A DNA stretch of 64,000 nt from the NCBI GenBank assembly GCA_019914995.1, contig CM034130.1, forward strand, positions 9,424,001 through 9,488,000. The letters run 5' to 3'. Shown in pieces: positions 1 through 11,998 of the stretch. The notes beneath the pieces are model-generated. The model did not search any database and was not told the DNA's origin. It worked only from the letters and a program-made list of their open reading frames with translations. Positions within the stretch are counted from its first letter, which is position 1; the number at the start of each line of letters is the position of its first letter. The translations under genes and the position numbers were made by a program. The stretch comes from Acanthochlamys bracteata (Eukaryota > Streptophyta > Magnoliopsida > Pandanales > Velloziaceae).

Positions 1-604
1 AGGTACTTGCAAGACCATGTAGATGCATGAAAGGGTATCAAACAAAGCTCACAAGAATAGTTGGGAACATGATAAATCCATGAAGCATATATTGCAGTAC
101 TTGAGAAATACAGAAAATCACTTTGAAAAGATGCTCGGCCATATTTGAAGGAACTTTTCTTTCTCAATTTTTCATTTCATTCTTCCTGATAAAGCTTCTA
201 AAATATTCTATTAAATTTTTATCAAAATTTTAATAATACAAAAATATTTTATATTATAAAATTTTTTATTTATTATTTTTTACGTAAAAAAATAAAATTT
301 ATTTTTTAAATATTTTTTTTTACGAAAAGTTTTTTTTAATAAACACTCCTAATCATCCCCGGGGTACCACCCTATTTCACCGAACAGAATATAGTCGTGG
401 CATATGAGAAATTTTGTTTATCAACACACTCAAGAATAATTTTATCAAAAACATTCTGTTTATGAATAAAAACAACAGAATAACACTTTCGGCCTTTATA
501 GCAAACAACAAACCCAGCAAAGTAGTACACATTTTGACCTCAAAACTGAATATCTTATCATATATCAAATCAAAACATTATATGCTCTGACTATATGTTA
601 TCTA
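1..604. other. 3' flank of the ABCF4 gene, no gene seen
   Basis: No supported coding region. The right part is probably 3' UTR of the minus-strand ABC gene that ends at 605. About 150-350 is very AT-rich and matches a repeat seen again near 61.3 kb (separate entry). Short open frames here have no recognisable content. Confidence 0.6.
170..350. repeat. AT-rich dispersed repeat, copy 1
   Basis: AT-rich stretch beginning near 'gcttctaaaatattctatta' and ending near 'aataaacactcct'. A similar block at about 61310-61510 has the same order of segments ('aacttctaaaatattttata', 'taatagtacaaaaa', 'aataagcactccc'). The shared segment order argues for common descent rather than chance AT richness. Borders are approximate and no target-site duplication was identified. 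Confidence 0.5.
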
Positions 605-2743
605 TCATTCATCCACCTCAGCTTTTATTTCTCTCATAAGATCCTCCTTGTATTCTTCAAAGGAGCCTGGGAATTTCTTGACAGTTCCATCTTCTACAAC
701 CCATATTTCACTCTTTTCTTCATCTTCACAGACACGGGATATTAACCTCGAGTCATGGCTCACAAGGACAACACCACCAGTAAATTCTTCCAAAGCTTCA
801 GCTAATGCATCAATACTCTGCATATCCAAGTGGTTTGTCGGTTCATCCAGTAAGAGAATATGAGGCTTCGACATGGATATCGAGGTAAAGACAACTCGGG
901 CCTTCTGTCCACCAGATAGCTTGGCAATGGGCTGGAGGTGGTTGTGGCTCGGCAACCCAAATTTGCCAAGCTTAGCGCGAACAGCTTCCTGCTTGCTAAA
1001 ACCCTCTTGGTCAGGGTGGAGACGAAGAAGATACTGGACAGGGTTCTCCTCCATAATCAAAAGATCCACAAAATGTTGGGAATACCTTCCTATGCGTAGT
1101 TTCTGGCTCCTGCGAGCCTCTCCCTCAGTTGGCTGCAGGTCTCCTGCAAGTAGGTTGAGGAGAGTTGACTTCCCTGCACCATTTGGTCCAACAATAGCAA
1201 CCCTTGTCCCCATATCAATTCCAACATCAACACCTGAGAGCTTAAAATCTTCCCTGCCAGGGTAGCTAAAGCTGACATCAATGAGCTGCAGAAGCGGTGG
1301 AGTGAGCTCAGTAGGTTCAGGGAAGTGGAATTGCACGCTATAATCCCTCCACTTCTTGGGCAGCTCAATAGGCTGCACATCATCATCATCCGCCTTGTTT
1401 TTGCCCTTGCTCTTTGCTGCTTCCTTGCTCGCATGGAACTTGGCACGGTCCTTGACCTTGTCCTGCTGTGCCTTGCTTCCAGTCCGCTTCGCAGCCTTCA
1501 CCTGCTTGTCATAAATTTCAAACTTTCTGTTGGCTTCCTTGCGCTTCTGCTCATACCCACTCTCAAAATCATCAAAATTTCCTTTATACGAGTGAAGCTT
1601 CTGATCATGTAGATGAATGATCTCATTGCATACTGTATTCAGAAAATCGCGATCATGAGAAACAACCACCAATGTCTTCTTCCATCGGCACAAGTACTCC
1701 TCAAGCCACAAAACCGCACGCAAGTCAAGGTGATTAGTCGGCTCATCGAGCAACAGCAATGTCGGCTGGATAAATAGTGCTCTGGCAAGTGATATACGCA
1801 TACGCCAACCCCCACTAAATGACTTGGTTGGCCTGCGCTGCATATCCTTTGTAAAACCAAGACCTGCAAGAATCTTGGAAGCTTGTGCCTCCGCTGCATC
1901 TGAACCTATCAACTGCAGCTTCTCATAAAGCTCCGCTAACCTCTCGCCACTATCATCATCCTCTTCATTGTCACCATTGCTTTTCTCATTAATTGCAGCA
2001 ACTTCTTTCCTTAACCTAACAAGTTCTTCATTTGCAGACACAACAGCTTCTAAAGCCGACCGATCATCACCAACAACCTCTTGCTCAACAAGAAGCACAT
2101 CTATATTTCGCGGCACAGGAATCTTTCTCCACGCAAGAAGCTTAAGCAAAGTCGACTTACCCATACCATTAGGTCCAACAAGACCATACCTTTTTCCATG
2201 AGAAATCTTCACCGACGCGTTCTTGAACAGCTCCTTCCCTCTCGCCGACACCGAGAAATTCTCGATCACGATATCTCTCATATTGGCATCAGCAGCCGCA
2301 TATTCATCGTCCGCCTCGGGATCAGCGCTTCGGCTTCCGATAACGACCGTGAACGCGTCCCGATCATCTCGAAGAGCTTCTTGTTTCGCCAGCTCGGCGT
2401 TGTGTGCAGCAATCATCTCCTTCTTCTCGCGTTTCTTGATCTCTTTATCGGTTAATGTTGCAGCTTGTAGATCTCTAACCGACTGCCGAGATTTCGATTT
2501 CTGAATCTGTTCTTCGATCTTCTGCTGATCTTCTTCATCTTCTTCTTCATCGGATGGTGGAAGATCAACGCCATCTGTGTAGGAAGAGATCGGATTCGAT
2601 TTCGCTTTTTTCGAGCTGGTTGATTTAGTCGGCTTGGGTTTGTCCATGCTTGCGAGCATGGCGGAGACTGAGAGTTTCTCCTTCTTCGGTGCAGCTGCAG
2701 CACCGGCGACTTTGCTAGGGGCACGTTCGTCTTTTCGCCCCAT
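605..2743 (-). CDS. ABCF4: ABC transporter F family protein, ABCF4/GCN20 type
   Basis: Intronless 712-residue protein with two ATP-binding cassettes and no membrane segments. ABCF proteins are soluble ATPases that act on ribosomes and in translation control (GCN20/ABCF1-like), not transporters. Residues 1-110 are a charged Lys/Glu-rich extension. Cassette 1: Walker A at 190-198 (GPNGMGKST), signature SGGW near 310-313, Walker B plus ABCF motif LLLLDEPTNHLD at 329-340. A charged linker spans about 395-470. Cassette 2: Walker A 519-527 (GPNGAGKST), signature LSGGQ 609-613, Walker B LLLDEPTNHLD 630-640. Both cassettes look catalytically complete. The start MGRKDERAPSK and length agree with Arabidopsis ABCF4 (about 720 residues, from memory). 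The gene diverges from the CAF1 gene at 3682. Confidence 0.95.
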   Translation of the reverse strand: MGRKDERAPSKVAGAAAAPKKEKLSVSAMLASMDKPKPTKSTSSKKAKSNPISSYTDGVDLPPSDEEEDEEDQQKIEEQIQKSKSRQSVRDLQAATLTDKEIKKREKKEMIAAHNAELAKQEALRDDRDAFTVVIGSRSADPEADDEYAAADANMRDIVIENFSVSARGKELFKNASVKISHGKRYGLVGPNGMGKSTLLKLLAWRKIPVPRNIDVLLVEQEVVGDDRSALEAVVSANEELVRLRKEVAAINEKSNGDNEEDDDSGERLAELYEKLQLIGSDAAEAQASKILAGLGFTKDMQRRPTKSFSGGWRMRISLARALFIQPTLLLLDEPTNHLDLRAVLWLEEYLCRWKKTLVVVSHDRDFLNTVCNEIIHLHDQKLHSYKGNFDDFESGYEQKRKEANRKFEIYDKQVKAAKRTGSKAQQDKVKDRAKFHASKEAAKSKGKNKADDDDVQPIELPKKWRDYSVQFHFPEPTELTPPLLQLIDVSFSYPGREDFKLSGVDVGIDMGTRVAIVGPNGAGKSTLLNLLAGDLQPTEGEARRSQKLRIGRYSQHFVDLLIMEENPVQYLLRLHPDQEGFSKQEAVRAKLGKFGLPSHNHLQPIAKLSGGQKARVVFTSISMSKPHILLLDEPTNHLDMQSIDALAEALEEFTGGVVLVSHDSRLISRVCEDEEKSEIWVVEDGTVKKFPGSFEEYKEDLMREIKAEVDE

Positions 2744-2837
2744 CTCTTTGAGGTGATACTTCTCTCCGGCAGCGGCGGTGTTCTCGCCGAGAAAAACAAA
2801 GAAAGAAAGATTAGGTTTTTATTTTCCTTTCTTTCTT

Positions 2838-2845
2838 TTTATATA
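2838..2845 (-). promoter_or_regulatory. TATA-like box of the ABCF4 gene
   Basis: Reads TATATAAA on the minus strand, about 95 bases upstream of the ATG at 2743. The spacing would give a short 5' UTR of roughly 65 bases. Match by sequence only. Confidence 0.4.
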
Positions 2846-3561
2846 ACAAAAACAGAGAGCTTTCAGGAATTCTTCTTCCGATTAGATTTTAGCAGATTGG
2901 GCTTTAAGACTCCAGTCGGTTTAGCGAAGTCAGAAACAGAATCTGAAAAGGGCACCCAATGTATATTAATGTTGGCCCAGCCCATCAGAGTCGCCTTCTC
3001 GTGTTGACGCAAGTCATTGTACTTTGTTAGTTCTTACGTTGTTGTTACCTTGTTCTTAATGACCACGAGCCTGAATGATTCATTAATTCAAGTATATTTT
3101 GTTTATTCAATTAACTTGTAGTTACTATTGTTTATTTCTTCGGAAAAAAACAAGTTATTATGTTTGTTGTAATTAATTATGTATTATGCATTGATAAGAA
3201 TAGTGGTATAATTAAGATACTGATGATTGTTTTGGTTGCTGACTTTTGAACTCGGTTTGTTTTGCGCCATTGCGGGTTGCACACTTTGAGCATTTTAATG
3301 ACTAATGTTCGTAACGAAAGTAGCAGAACAAGTATTTGTGTTATAATTCTACTTATACATGCTTATGTTCTGTTAGTATAACGGCAGAATTATTAGTTAG
3401 CATTATTATTTATATATAATTTCGTAATATAAATTTGAGAGAGTGGGATCTTTCTTTCCTAAAAAGAAGGAAATAGTGAGGAAGTGTATATCCGAATGGG
3501 CTGATTTGGCCCATTTATTCATTCTATCTCCGAATCCCACTTTAACCCTCACTCCAGTCTT

Positions 3562-3567
3562 TATAAA
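3562..3567 (+). promoter_or_regulatory. TATA box of the CAF1 gene
   Basis: TATAAA in the context 'cagtctttataaaccgcg', 115 bases before the ATG at 3682. It fits a normal plant core promoter with a 5' UTR of about 85 bases. Confidence 0.45.
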
Positions 3568-3681
3568 CCGCGCCGCTCAACAAATCTCGGAAGCCTGCAC
3601 GGAAACAACGAAAGAGCGAAGCTTCGAGTTTGGAAATTTTCGTCTTCGTCGACGTCAACAGAAGCATCAGCAGCTGCAGCG

Positions 3682-4494
3682 ATGGAGAAGAAACTCATTG
3701 TCACCCGACCGGTTTACGCATACAACGCGATCCAAGAATCCGAACTCATTCGTCGATTTCTCCCGGATTACCCGAACGTTGCGTTCGATACGGAGTTCCC
3801 CGGCACCGTCTTCGCACCCGATCGCCGCCGTCAGTACTCCACTCTCTCTGCAGAAGATCGATACTCTTACGTGAAAGCCAACGTGGATGCACTGAAACCG
3901 ATCCAAGTTGGGCTCACACTCTTTGATGAACTCGGTCGGCTTCCTTCGTTAGGCAACAAGCAATGCGTCTGGGAGTTCAATCTTTCTGATTTTGATATTT
4001 GTAAAGACACCTGCTCTCCGGAATCAGTCAGACTTCTGATATCTCAGGGGATCGATTTTCGCCGTAATAAATTGGGAGGAATTCACTCACATTGGCTCGT
4101 TCATTTAATGGCTGTTTCGGGTTTGCTTCGCAACGGTTGCGTTAACTGGGTAACCTTCCACGGGGCATACGATTTCGCGTATTTGATTAAGGCGCTGTTG
4201 AAAGGAAGACCATTGCCGAATACCATGACGGAATTTCTGTACCTTGTGCGAACTTTCTTCGGGAACAAAATCTTCGACGTGAAGTATATGGCGAAAAGGT
4301 GCAACGGGCTTTTTGGTGGGCTTGAGAAAGTGGCAGGGAAGCTTGCTGTGGAACGAGCTGTTGGCAAATGTCACCAGGCTGGCTCTGATAGCTTTGTCAC
4401 AGCTCAGGTGTTCTTGAAAATGCGGGAGTTGCACTTCACTCGAGATGGTGGTGAGCAGCATGCAGGTGTCATATGCGGCTTGCAAAGCTGCTGA
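3682..4494 (+). CDS. CCR4-associated factor 1 (CAF1)-type poly(A) ribonuclease
   Basis: Intronless 270-residue protein of the CAF1/POP2 DEDD exonuclease family, which shortens mRNA poly(A) tails as part of the CCR4-NOT complex. Motif Exo I is FDTEFPG with Asp36 and Glu38; Exo II is GAYDFAYLI with Asp164; Exo III is HQAGSDSFVT with His231 and Asp236. All catalytic acids and the histidine are present. Also typical are the PIQVGLTL strand (73-80) and the VWEFN segment (96-100). Length matches the short intronless plant CAF1 paralogues (Arabidopsis CAF1-9/10/11 group, stress-responsive). The ATG follows a purine-rich leader and begins the conserved region, so the start is secure. Which CAF1 paralogue it is cannot be decided by eye. 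Confidence 0.93.
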   Translation: MEKKLIVTRPVYAYNAIQESELIRRFLPDYPNVAFDTEFPGTVFAPDRRRQYSTLSAEDRYSYVKANVDALKPIQVGLTLFDELGRLPSLGNKQCVWEFNLSDFDICKDTCSPESVRLLISQGIDFRRNKLGGIHSHWLVHLMAVSGLLRNGCVNWVTFHGAYDFAYLIKALLKGRPLPNTMTEFLYLVRTFFGNKIFDVKYMAKRCNGLFGGLEKVAGKLAVERAVGKCHQAGSDSFVTAQVFLKMRELHFTRDGGEQHAGVICGLQSC

Positions 4495-5073
4495 CTTCAT
4501 AATTCTTATGGTTTGAAGCATTTCTTCTGCTTCTTACTAACGCACCTGTAAATAGTAGTCTTTTCTAATGTATTGGGAACTTTTTTTTATGAAATCTTTG
4601 ATTATTACTTTGCCATTAAGTCAAATCTAGCAAGTTGCAGAATGATCTTTTTGCTCGTATTGAGATAGTTTGCTGGGTTTTTTGTTCAATTGTAAGATAG
4701 CTCTAAGAGAACAAAGCTCATAGTGCTAATCGTTACCTGTTGATAGGAAATCATGCATAAGTTGCAAAAAAATTAACCATTCAACTCCCAGAACATTTTA
4801 AATCAATAAGCAAAAAGCCAAATAATAATAATAATAATAATAATAATAGAAAAATAAAAAGAAAAATAAAAGCATATTCTGTGTTCATCAACAGAATGTT
4901 TTTAGACACCTAACTTCAATTTGTTGTTTCTTCTTGAGAATTATTACATCTCCATCAAAATTTTGATTTTTTAACAAGGCATTGGAATCAAAATTTTCTT
5001 ACATGAAACAAAACAACGCAAGTTTCACCATATCAGCCTGTTAGGAAAGAGTCAAGTTAGCAGAATCCAACAT
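4495..5073. other. Convergent spacer with AAT microsatellite
   Basis: The 3' ends of the CAF1 gene (plus) and the PPR-like gene (minus) face each other here. It contains 3' UTR-like T-rich DNA and an (AAT)n microsatellite at 4821-4849. No coding region is seen. Confidence 0.7.
4821..4849. repeat. (AAT)n microsatellite
   Basis: Nine to ten uninterrupted AAT units, followed by an A-rich tail. Confidence 0.95.
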
Positions 5074-8000
5074 CTATTGAATCCATGGAGCACTTCCATC
5101 CTGTGATTGGTAGTCTTCTCTGACGAAAGACGGTGACAAATCTTGGTCATCCATCAGCACTTCAACGCCTCTAGATTCGATGGAACATTCAAACCCATCT
5201 CCGATAACGAATTGATCATTGCAGGGATGTTGACTTTCAAAGACTTAGCTAGTTCCTAGTTACATGATCAGAGAGCACACTTGAGAAATTGGTTAAAAAA
5301 CAGCAAATAATACTACAAAATGTAACTGTGTCACTTTATTTGGTTGTATGAGTTGAAGGTTAAAGTTGTATATCGACAACCATAGATTCAGAAAAAGAAA
5401 AGAACTCGGGGCAGGCAATGACTTGTAACAAGTTGAGATAAACCTTCACAGTTCACTAAGTAGCAGATAATAACTATAGCAATGACTAAAATATTAATAG
5501 CATACAGGCAACTAAACACAATATGATCAAAAAGTTATCTCATACGCATGAACCCAATAGGAAAGAACAAGGTAAATTCAAAAAAATATTTCATGAAACC
5601 ATATGTCAGCAAATTCATTAGCGTATCCTCAGATAGAGAAAATGTCCCTAAACCAGATGTTGTCAATGAGTATGAAATGCACCTTAAATTGTATTGCATC
5701 TAAACATCTGTCGCTTCCTTTTAAAAGGTCCAATCTAAGACAACTCAGAGAACTAGAATAGGAAGTAACAAAATTTATACAAGTTCTTTAAATCATAGGC
5801 ATTCTTCCTTGTACAATAATGCTTACTAAAGAAGATTTAGAAAGAGATCCTACTCAAAGCTAACTAAATCAGGCAGCTATAAAAAAATGAGGTTGTCAGG
5901 TAGAAGAGCTAGCATACTTAACCATTGACACAGGCAGAAGATTGCTTAAGATTGAGATTAGCCTTAGAGTCTTCGGCATTGAGGTATCTAGGATTTCGTT
6001 TTTGTTCTAAAACAAGGTACGATCAATCGACAGCTTAACCAAGCAACTAAATATGTTCAAACATACCTCCTTGTTCTCTTTCTTTGATTTTTTTGTCACC
6101 TCAGCTGGCCATTCATTAACAAGTTTCAGAAGTTCATAAAAAATGCCAGTCTTCTTCTGGTCAGGCAAACCCTATATAATACCAGAAAAGGGATCTTATT
6201 ATTTTTCTGATGGAGTGGGATTATGTATATAAGTTAAATGGCAAGAAACAAAGACAAAAAGAAACCATTAAAATAAATTTCTCAACAAAATCAACTGCTT
6301 TCAGGGGAAAATAGTAGTTTTTCCCCCAATCCTTTTGAATGTCAGAGCTATTAAACTTCACATAAACATATGCCAGAGAATTATATTATACCAACACAAA
6401 TCACTCTGTTGTTTCAAACAACTAGAGTCATGAAAAAAGGACATGGGGCTCATCACCGCAGATCTTCTCTTTGATAAGTTCATTCATTTCCACTGCAAGT
6501 TACACTCAAATCAGGGTATACTTCCTCAGGAGTAGGTGAATTTATGTCAACTTCAGTTCACCCAAGTAATTTCCTTGTCTTATTAAAAGTTTTCTTAACA
6601 TATCACCAACTGCGCTAAAAAGTTAACTATTTCACTTTAATATAACATGTGCAATGATCTCAACAATTAAAGACATAAAATGGATCATGTGACAATCTTT
6701 TTAAGTTTAGCAAGATGCAACATTCTTGTCATGACTGAGCAACATTCCTGAAATAACACAGCTCAAATGAAAATATATGACACACTTGTTAGTGATGTCA
6801 ATGTAGTGAGAGGCAAAATATGTGGTCAACCACATAAGGCCTATTGCATGCCATAGTTGCAAGGCACAAAAAAGCGCCTAACCAAACCCTGAAAAAACGT
6901 AAGCATACCTCATATATATGCATGAAGTCACTACATTGCAAAATCAAAACATTTTAAAATCCAGCAAAGATAAACATATATTTTTTCTAGAGAAATTCAT
7001 AGTTAAATGTATTTGTTAAGCTTTAAGATAAGTGGCAAGACATTATCATCAAACTTTCACGCCCATTTCCTTAACCTCTACTTCACTAGTTAAGTGCAGC
7101 AGATATTGTTGCTATCACAAGTCATCCAAACATAGGAGTGCTTCTACAAAATCAGGAAACCCTTTGTCTATGTCCTTGCCTTTGCCTCATCAGGAACCAG
7201 TGAAGCACAAAAAGCTATCTTAGCTAGAATTTATAATAAAAACTGTTTAAGGGGTTAATCTGAAAAGCTACAAGAACTTAGGCATGTCTAGGACCTTTCC
7301 TTGGAAAAAATAGATGATATAATCAACTCAATCAATTCTCTCAAGTCCAGTTATGTGATAAGTAAGTAGAGAGGTTTATATTCCTAGGCACCTGGTGGAG
7401 AAGATAAATAGCAGAAGCAGCATTTTCAGGATTCCGCTCGAGAAGACATCCCTGGAAAAAGAAAGAGCACAATTAATGATAAGCCGAGTAGATTTATGGG
7501 AGAATATTTACATACAAATGCTTCTTTCCGCTGGTTGTGAAGAAAGTTACATTAGTACTCAACATTAGATACCACAGCCAAAAGATAACAAAGTTGTCAA
7601 CATAAAACATGAGACCATCTGGACTGATTCATGACAAAAATTTGCATAGCAGAAGGCTGTCTCTGCCATTCAGAAAGACAAAAGGAAACACTTAAACAGC
7701 TTTTGCAGCCTCAGATTTCCACAATCAAGTAACAAGATAGAGGTACAAGTACAATAGATTCAGAACATGCTTTTACCTTAGCACATGCAAACCCACTTGC
7801 AAGTGTACTCTTTTTAACATGCTTTGCTCGTTGTTTCTCGATCTTCCAAACAGATTCAGCATCTCCTGCAAATATGTACAATTTCCTTTCAAATATACAA
7901 TTTACTAGCTATAATACATATATAAACTACAAGAAAATAAATCATTATGAGTATCTAATTGAAGGCAGTACCCCTCTTTGCTGCATACTCCATCCAGATA

Positions 8001-11000
8001 TCATATGCAGTTCGATGCAATTTCACACCAGCCTTTAGAAAGACCATTGCATATTTCGAAATCAGGTCCCATCTATTATCGTTATAACATATGCTGCAAA
8101 CAAGTATTATCTCAGCATATATAAAACCATAAATTCTAGATGACTTTTGCGCTAACTTTCTAAGGCGAATGTAGCATGCAATGTGATGTCTCTTATGGTC
8201 ATGGGTCTAACTTGGATGAACAAATTCCTATATGTGACGACATCAAGTTAACGGTTGCACATTCGTACTTTGCAAGTGAGAAAAGAAGAATTAGTATAAT
8301 CTCCCCTTAACCGTGGCACGTAATCGTCCTAAAGGCTATGCTTTTCTCCTTTTCATAAATCTTCTTCCATTGAAGGTTTTACTAAAGCAAACATTACAAA
8401 GAAAGACCATGATCTAATCTTTCTTATGGTTTATGTTATAACTTATGAGCCAACAAATACTTCAAATATTTCTTTGGATGAAAGCCTACATTTGATGAAT
8501 TATAAGCAGTAAAAAATGGCACTAGACTAGTAATGCATAGTCAATAAAGTAAAAATGACAAGACTACAAACAATTTAACGAAGCGAATAAGGGAGGAGAA
8601 ATAATTGGAAAAACGAGGAAACAGATACTTGAAACTGCAGGGTACTGTGATAACTGAAACAAGGGAAATATATAAGTCAAAGAAAACGAAAACCATATTC
8701 ACCTCAGAGTTCATGCTGACCAACAAATTCCACATATTTAAGTTTCTATTTCAAAATTATAAGAACAAGAGTGTTGCAGAGAACATTATTTCAACGTTGC
8801 ACATAAAACTTGAAAGAGAATGAGAGAGCACACACCTGAACACTATATCTGCTGTACCTGGCTGTAGTGGCAATGCATTCTTCGTAAGGACCTCCATGAT
8901 CTTCAGCATTGCCTGTACATCATTTTGCTCCCTGGCATATGACTGCAGGGTAAAAAAAGGGTCAATCTCCAAGCTATTAAAGGTGGAAAAGCAAAAATAG
9001 ATGACTACCAGCAAATAATGAGCCGAGCCAATACTTGGAGTCAATCCATAAACATTATGCTTCCACAAAGCTTTGATCCCTGAGGAAAACAAGAAACAAA
9101 ATATGATCCAAAATATTTTTGCAGAAGATGAAAGTCAACACAATATTATTTAAAAACCGGTACACAAGATGACAACTAGGAGTATTTATACCATACCATA
9201 ATCAAGGGCACCAACACGAGCACAAGCTTCAGAAACTCTCATGCAAAGATGGCAATTGAAGTTTGCATGTATCCGAAGGTTTGCCAACCTCTGCGCTAAG
9301 AAAAATATCCAATGAGTTCCATGAAAATGCTGCGAAACATCCATACAAATATTTCTAATTAGCATACAATTATTTCACAGAATAACTTGGTGTATCCTCA
9401 GAAATTCATAGGATATTTGGCAGACTACTGTTTATATATCACTTAGAATTTTCAGTTATGTGCTTATAGCTACTTATCTGATCCTGCTATCTTATTGACA
9501 ACCAATATTCTTTGGGCGGCAAATCAGCAGGCATAAATAGCCACAGGCAAAGCCTCATCACAAAGGCCAGACAAAGGCACTCACAAATATTCGTAGCTTC
9601 TGCAATATCTGGAACAAAAGCTTGATGTCCTCCTTGTTCTCACAGTTTTTAATCATTGACCATAACCAAGCATTTGGAGGCATAGTTCTCGCTTCAACGG
9701 ATTTTAGCATGTTTCCATAGAGTTCCCGAACACTATCTGCACAAAAATCTAAGTTTAGTTCATTCATAGCTTTGCAAGACTTATTGTTCCAGCAGTGATC
9801 AGCTAAAATAAGACACAAATGAATAAGCAATGCCATGACACCTACGATTAATGGTGCAAAATATAAGGAAAGAAACACTGTCGTCTCAACTGTTTAATAT
9901 CATAAAACAAGTGATCTTTTACCCATAGATCTAACCCTATTAGGTGTGGAAGATTTAGTCTCTCAAGCTATCTTCTATGGATGACTATCACTTTCCTGTT
10001 CCAATTTGTAGGTTGGAAAAAATTTTCTTAAATAGATTATTCACTAAATTCTTCTTAAAGGCTTTATTCTTCTTGTATCTTTTATTTGCAAAGAGGAGAA
10101 AGGGACAATGGCTTCAAGAGAATCCAGCTTGATATTTTTATAACTCCTCAAACTTCATGGGCATTGGTTTGGTCTTCTTTCAGCAATCTCACAAAATCTC
10201 GTACAATCCCTCTATTTTACAGTCCTACTCTGTTGAGGATAGATGCAAATAGAAAGCAAAGAATCTCTATTCACCCCCTCTCTCGTTCTCTGCATAACCA
10301 TTAATGACAATTATCAATTACAAAAAATCTTACATCTTCACTATAAATGAAAAGCATCAATTGTGTTTCTAACTTCATTTATGTGCTTGGAAGTATAGCA
10401 AATGCTAATGAGACATTACAAAAACAAGTAGACTTATAGCTCACTAGATAACAGAGTCTTCAGCAAATGAATAACAAACCTGTAGGCTGATCACTTTCTT
10501 TACTTGCATCAGAAGAAAAAGTTGCTCCTGATACACGCAAGCTCAACCATTGATGGAATAAATGCAGATGAGAGTTGGTGGAAGGAATGAGAGCTGCACC
10601 AGTATTTCCTGATATTACAATATAGCATGACCACAAAGTTGAAGATACAGAAGAAGAAACTTATTTCAAGCAAATACTTTCTTAAGTTTTCGCAAATCTA
10701 AAGTACTGGGCAATTGTTTTAAGCACTTATAAAATAAGAAATCAAATACCCAAATACAAATTACGCAACATCCATGCTTTCAGTGACACGAGAATTTTCT
10801 ATAAGAAAGTACAGATAAAGATCCATTGTTCCAAGATGTTCCAAACCTTACTAGAGCGTAAAAAAACAATAAGAAGAACAAGACTTAAATACTTCTTTTA
10901 AAAATAAATAGGTCCACTACAATGTAAATTTCACCATAAACAAGATTTATTAGTAAACTTAAGGCTTAATATGGGAGTCAGTTTGGAACTCCTAGAGAAA

Positions 11001-11662
11001 CTCATTGCTTTCTAAAACTTATTTCTAAAAGCGTACTCCTTTTTAGGAAGAAACAAGTAATGGCTTGAGAAAAAAATCCTAGATTTCAAAAATTACTCTA
11101 CAAACAAAAAATCCTTCAAACCATGGTTTCAAACTCTTTACCAAACAACGTAAAATATATATGTTTAAGCAGTTTTGTGGTGCTAATCCTTTGCAGGACA
11201 AACAGAAGACCCAGTTCTTGTATTATTTCACTCTAGCCTCACTCCAAACTACTCGATCTCCACAAATGACCCACAATATATGATGGACTGCATCCTAGTT
11301 AACAAGTATAATGTATGTAATGGTGATTGAAATATTGTTCAGAATTTGAAACATAATTTACAACATTTTTTTTCATATACTACTAACAGAAGCTATTCAT
11401 TAACGCAGTAGTTAACCATTTGTATACAAGTTGAAAACCATAGTGAGCGAAAAGGTTTTGTAAATAAAGGCCCGAAAAAACGATGAAAAATCAAATTGAA
11501 ACCTGGCAAAGCAATCACAGAACGAGTAAACACGCGGCAGCCGGCATTAGCGGTGACGGGTACGGAGAAGAAGAGGCGAGGGATAGCGGCGGCGGCGGAT
11601 GGTGGAGAGCAGTGGTTGCTACGGCTGAAGAAGGAGCGGAGGAGATGCGGGCCTACCACCAT
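5074..11662 (-). CDS. Mitochondrial PPR-like (helical repeat) protein, about 12 exons
   Basis: Exons read on the minus strand, all with GT-AG ends and consistent phase: 11662-11503, 10608-10480, 9736-9585, 9290-9197, 9079-9009, 8942-8836, 8093-7972, 7865-7777, 7451-7392, 6171-6067. Together they give 363 codons. A further exon at about 6006-5923 and a last exon starting at 5255 or 5243 are probable. The N-terminus (Arg/Ser-rich, no acids in the first 50 residues) looks like a mitochondrial presequence. The body is helical, with PPR-like pieces such as RVSEACARVGALDYGIKALW and EVLTKNALPLQPGTADIVF. Length and exon count resemble an Arabidopsis PPR-superfamily protein of about 440 residues (possibly At4g35850, from memory). 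In the conceptual frame the product ends ALKC at 5154, but another frame of the last exons, ending at 5074, looks more coding; see findings. Confidence 0.75.
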
Positions 11663-11998
11663 TGTTGGTCCGTATCCCTCTCAGAGCTGCTGCGGCGAAG
11701 AGGAGAGAGATCGCTCTGGTTTGTGATCGAAATTGTTAGTTTAATAAATCAGAAGCAGCAGGGCTAATAGCAGACTGAAAATGCAAAGTTATATAACCAG
11801 AGAGACTGAGAGTGAGAGAGTAGTATTTTGCAAAAATAAATATAGAAATTTGCGGAAGAGGTATTCAAAGACAGTTTTAGGCGCGGTTGTATAACTGCAT
11901 TCCCCATCCCCGATGAACACTCTCTGGCGACTGAATGCGCTAAATTCTCCACAGCTGCCGTCGGAGATGGAGCTCATCCACATCTCGGCGATCTTCTC
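11663..11998. other. Head-to-head spacer between PPR-like gene and PPR pseudogene
   Basis: Short spacer between the ATG of the minus-strand gene at 11662 and the start of PPR homology on the plus strand. If the plus-strand gene was once active, this was a compact bidirectional promoter. No clear TATA box was found. Confidence 0.45.

Larger units (their letters stand above)
2744..3681. other. Divergent intergenic spacer between ABCF4 and CAF1 genes
   Basis: Spacer of 938 bases between two start codons pointing away from each other, so it must hold both promoters and 5' UTRs. The ABCF4 side has a TATA-like site at 2838-2845 (minus), the CAF1 side one at 3562-3567 (plus). The middle, about 3030-3440, is AT-rich and shows no coding signal. 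Confidence 0.7.

Noticed and set aside
648-2504. Several open frames of 71-130 codons on the plus strand inside the ABCF4 region
   Set aside because: They are antisense shadows of a clear 712-residue ABC protein and have no recognisable domains.
3443-3926. Open frames of 98-143 codons overlapping the start of the CAF1 gene
   Set aside because: They overlap the conserved CAF1 frame in other phases and include its 5' UTR; no protein features.
7032-7223. 63-codon plus-strand frame in an intron of the PPR-like gene
   Set aside because: Lies wholly in an intron, with no homology or splice support.
10086-10304. 72-codon plus-strand frame in an intron of the PPR-like gene
   Set aside because: Intronic and antisense, without recognisable content.
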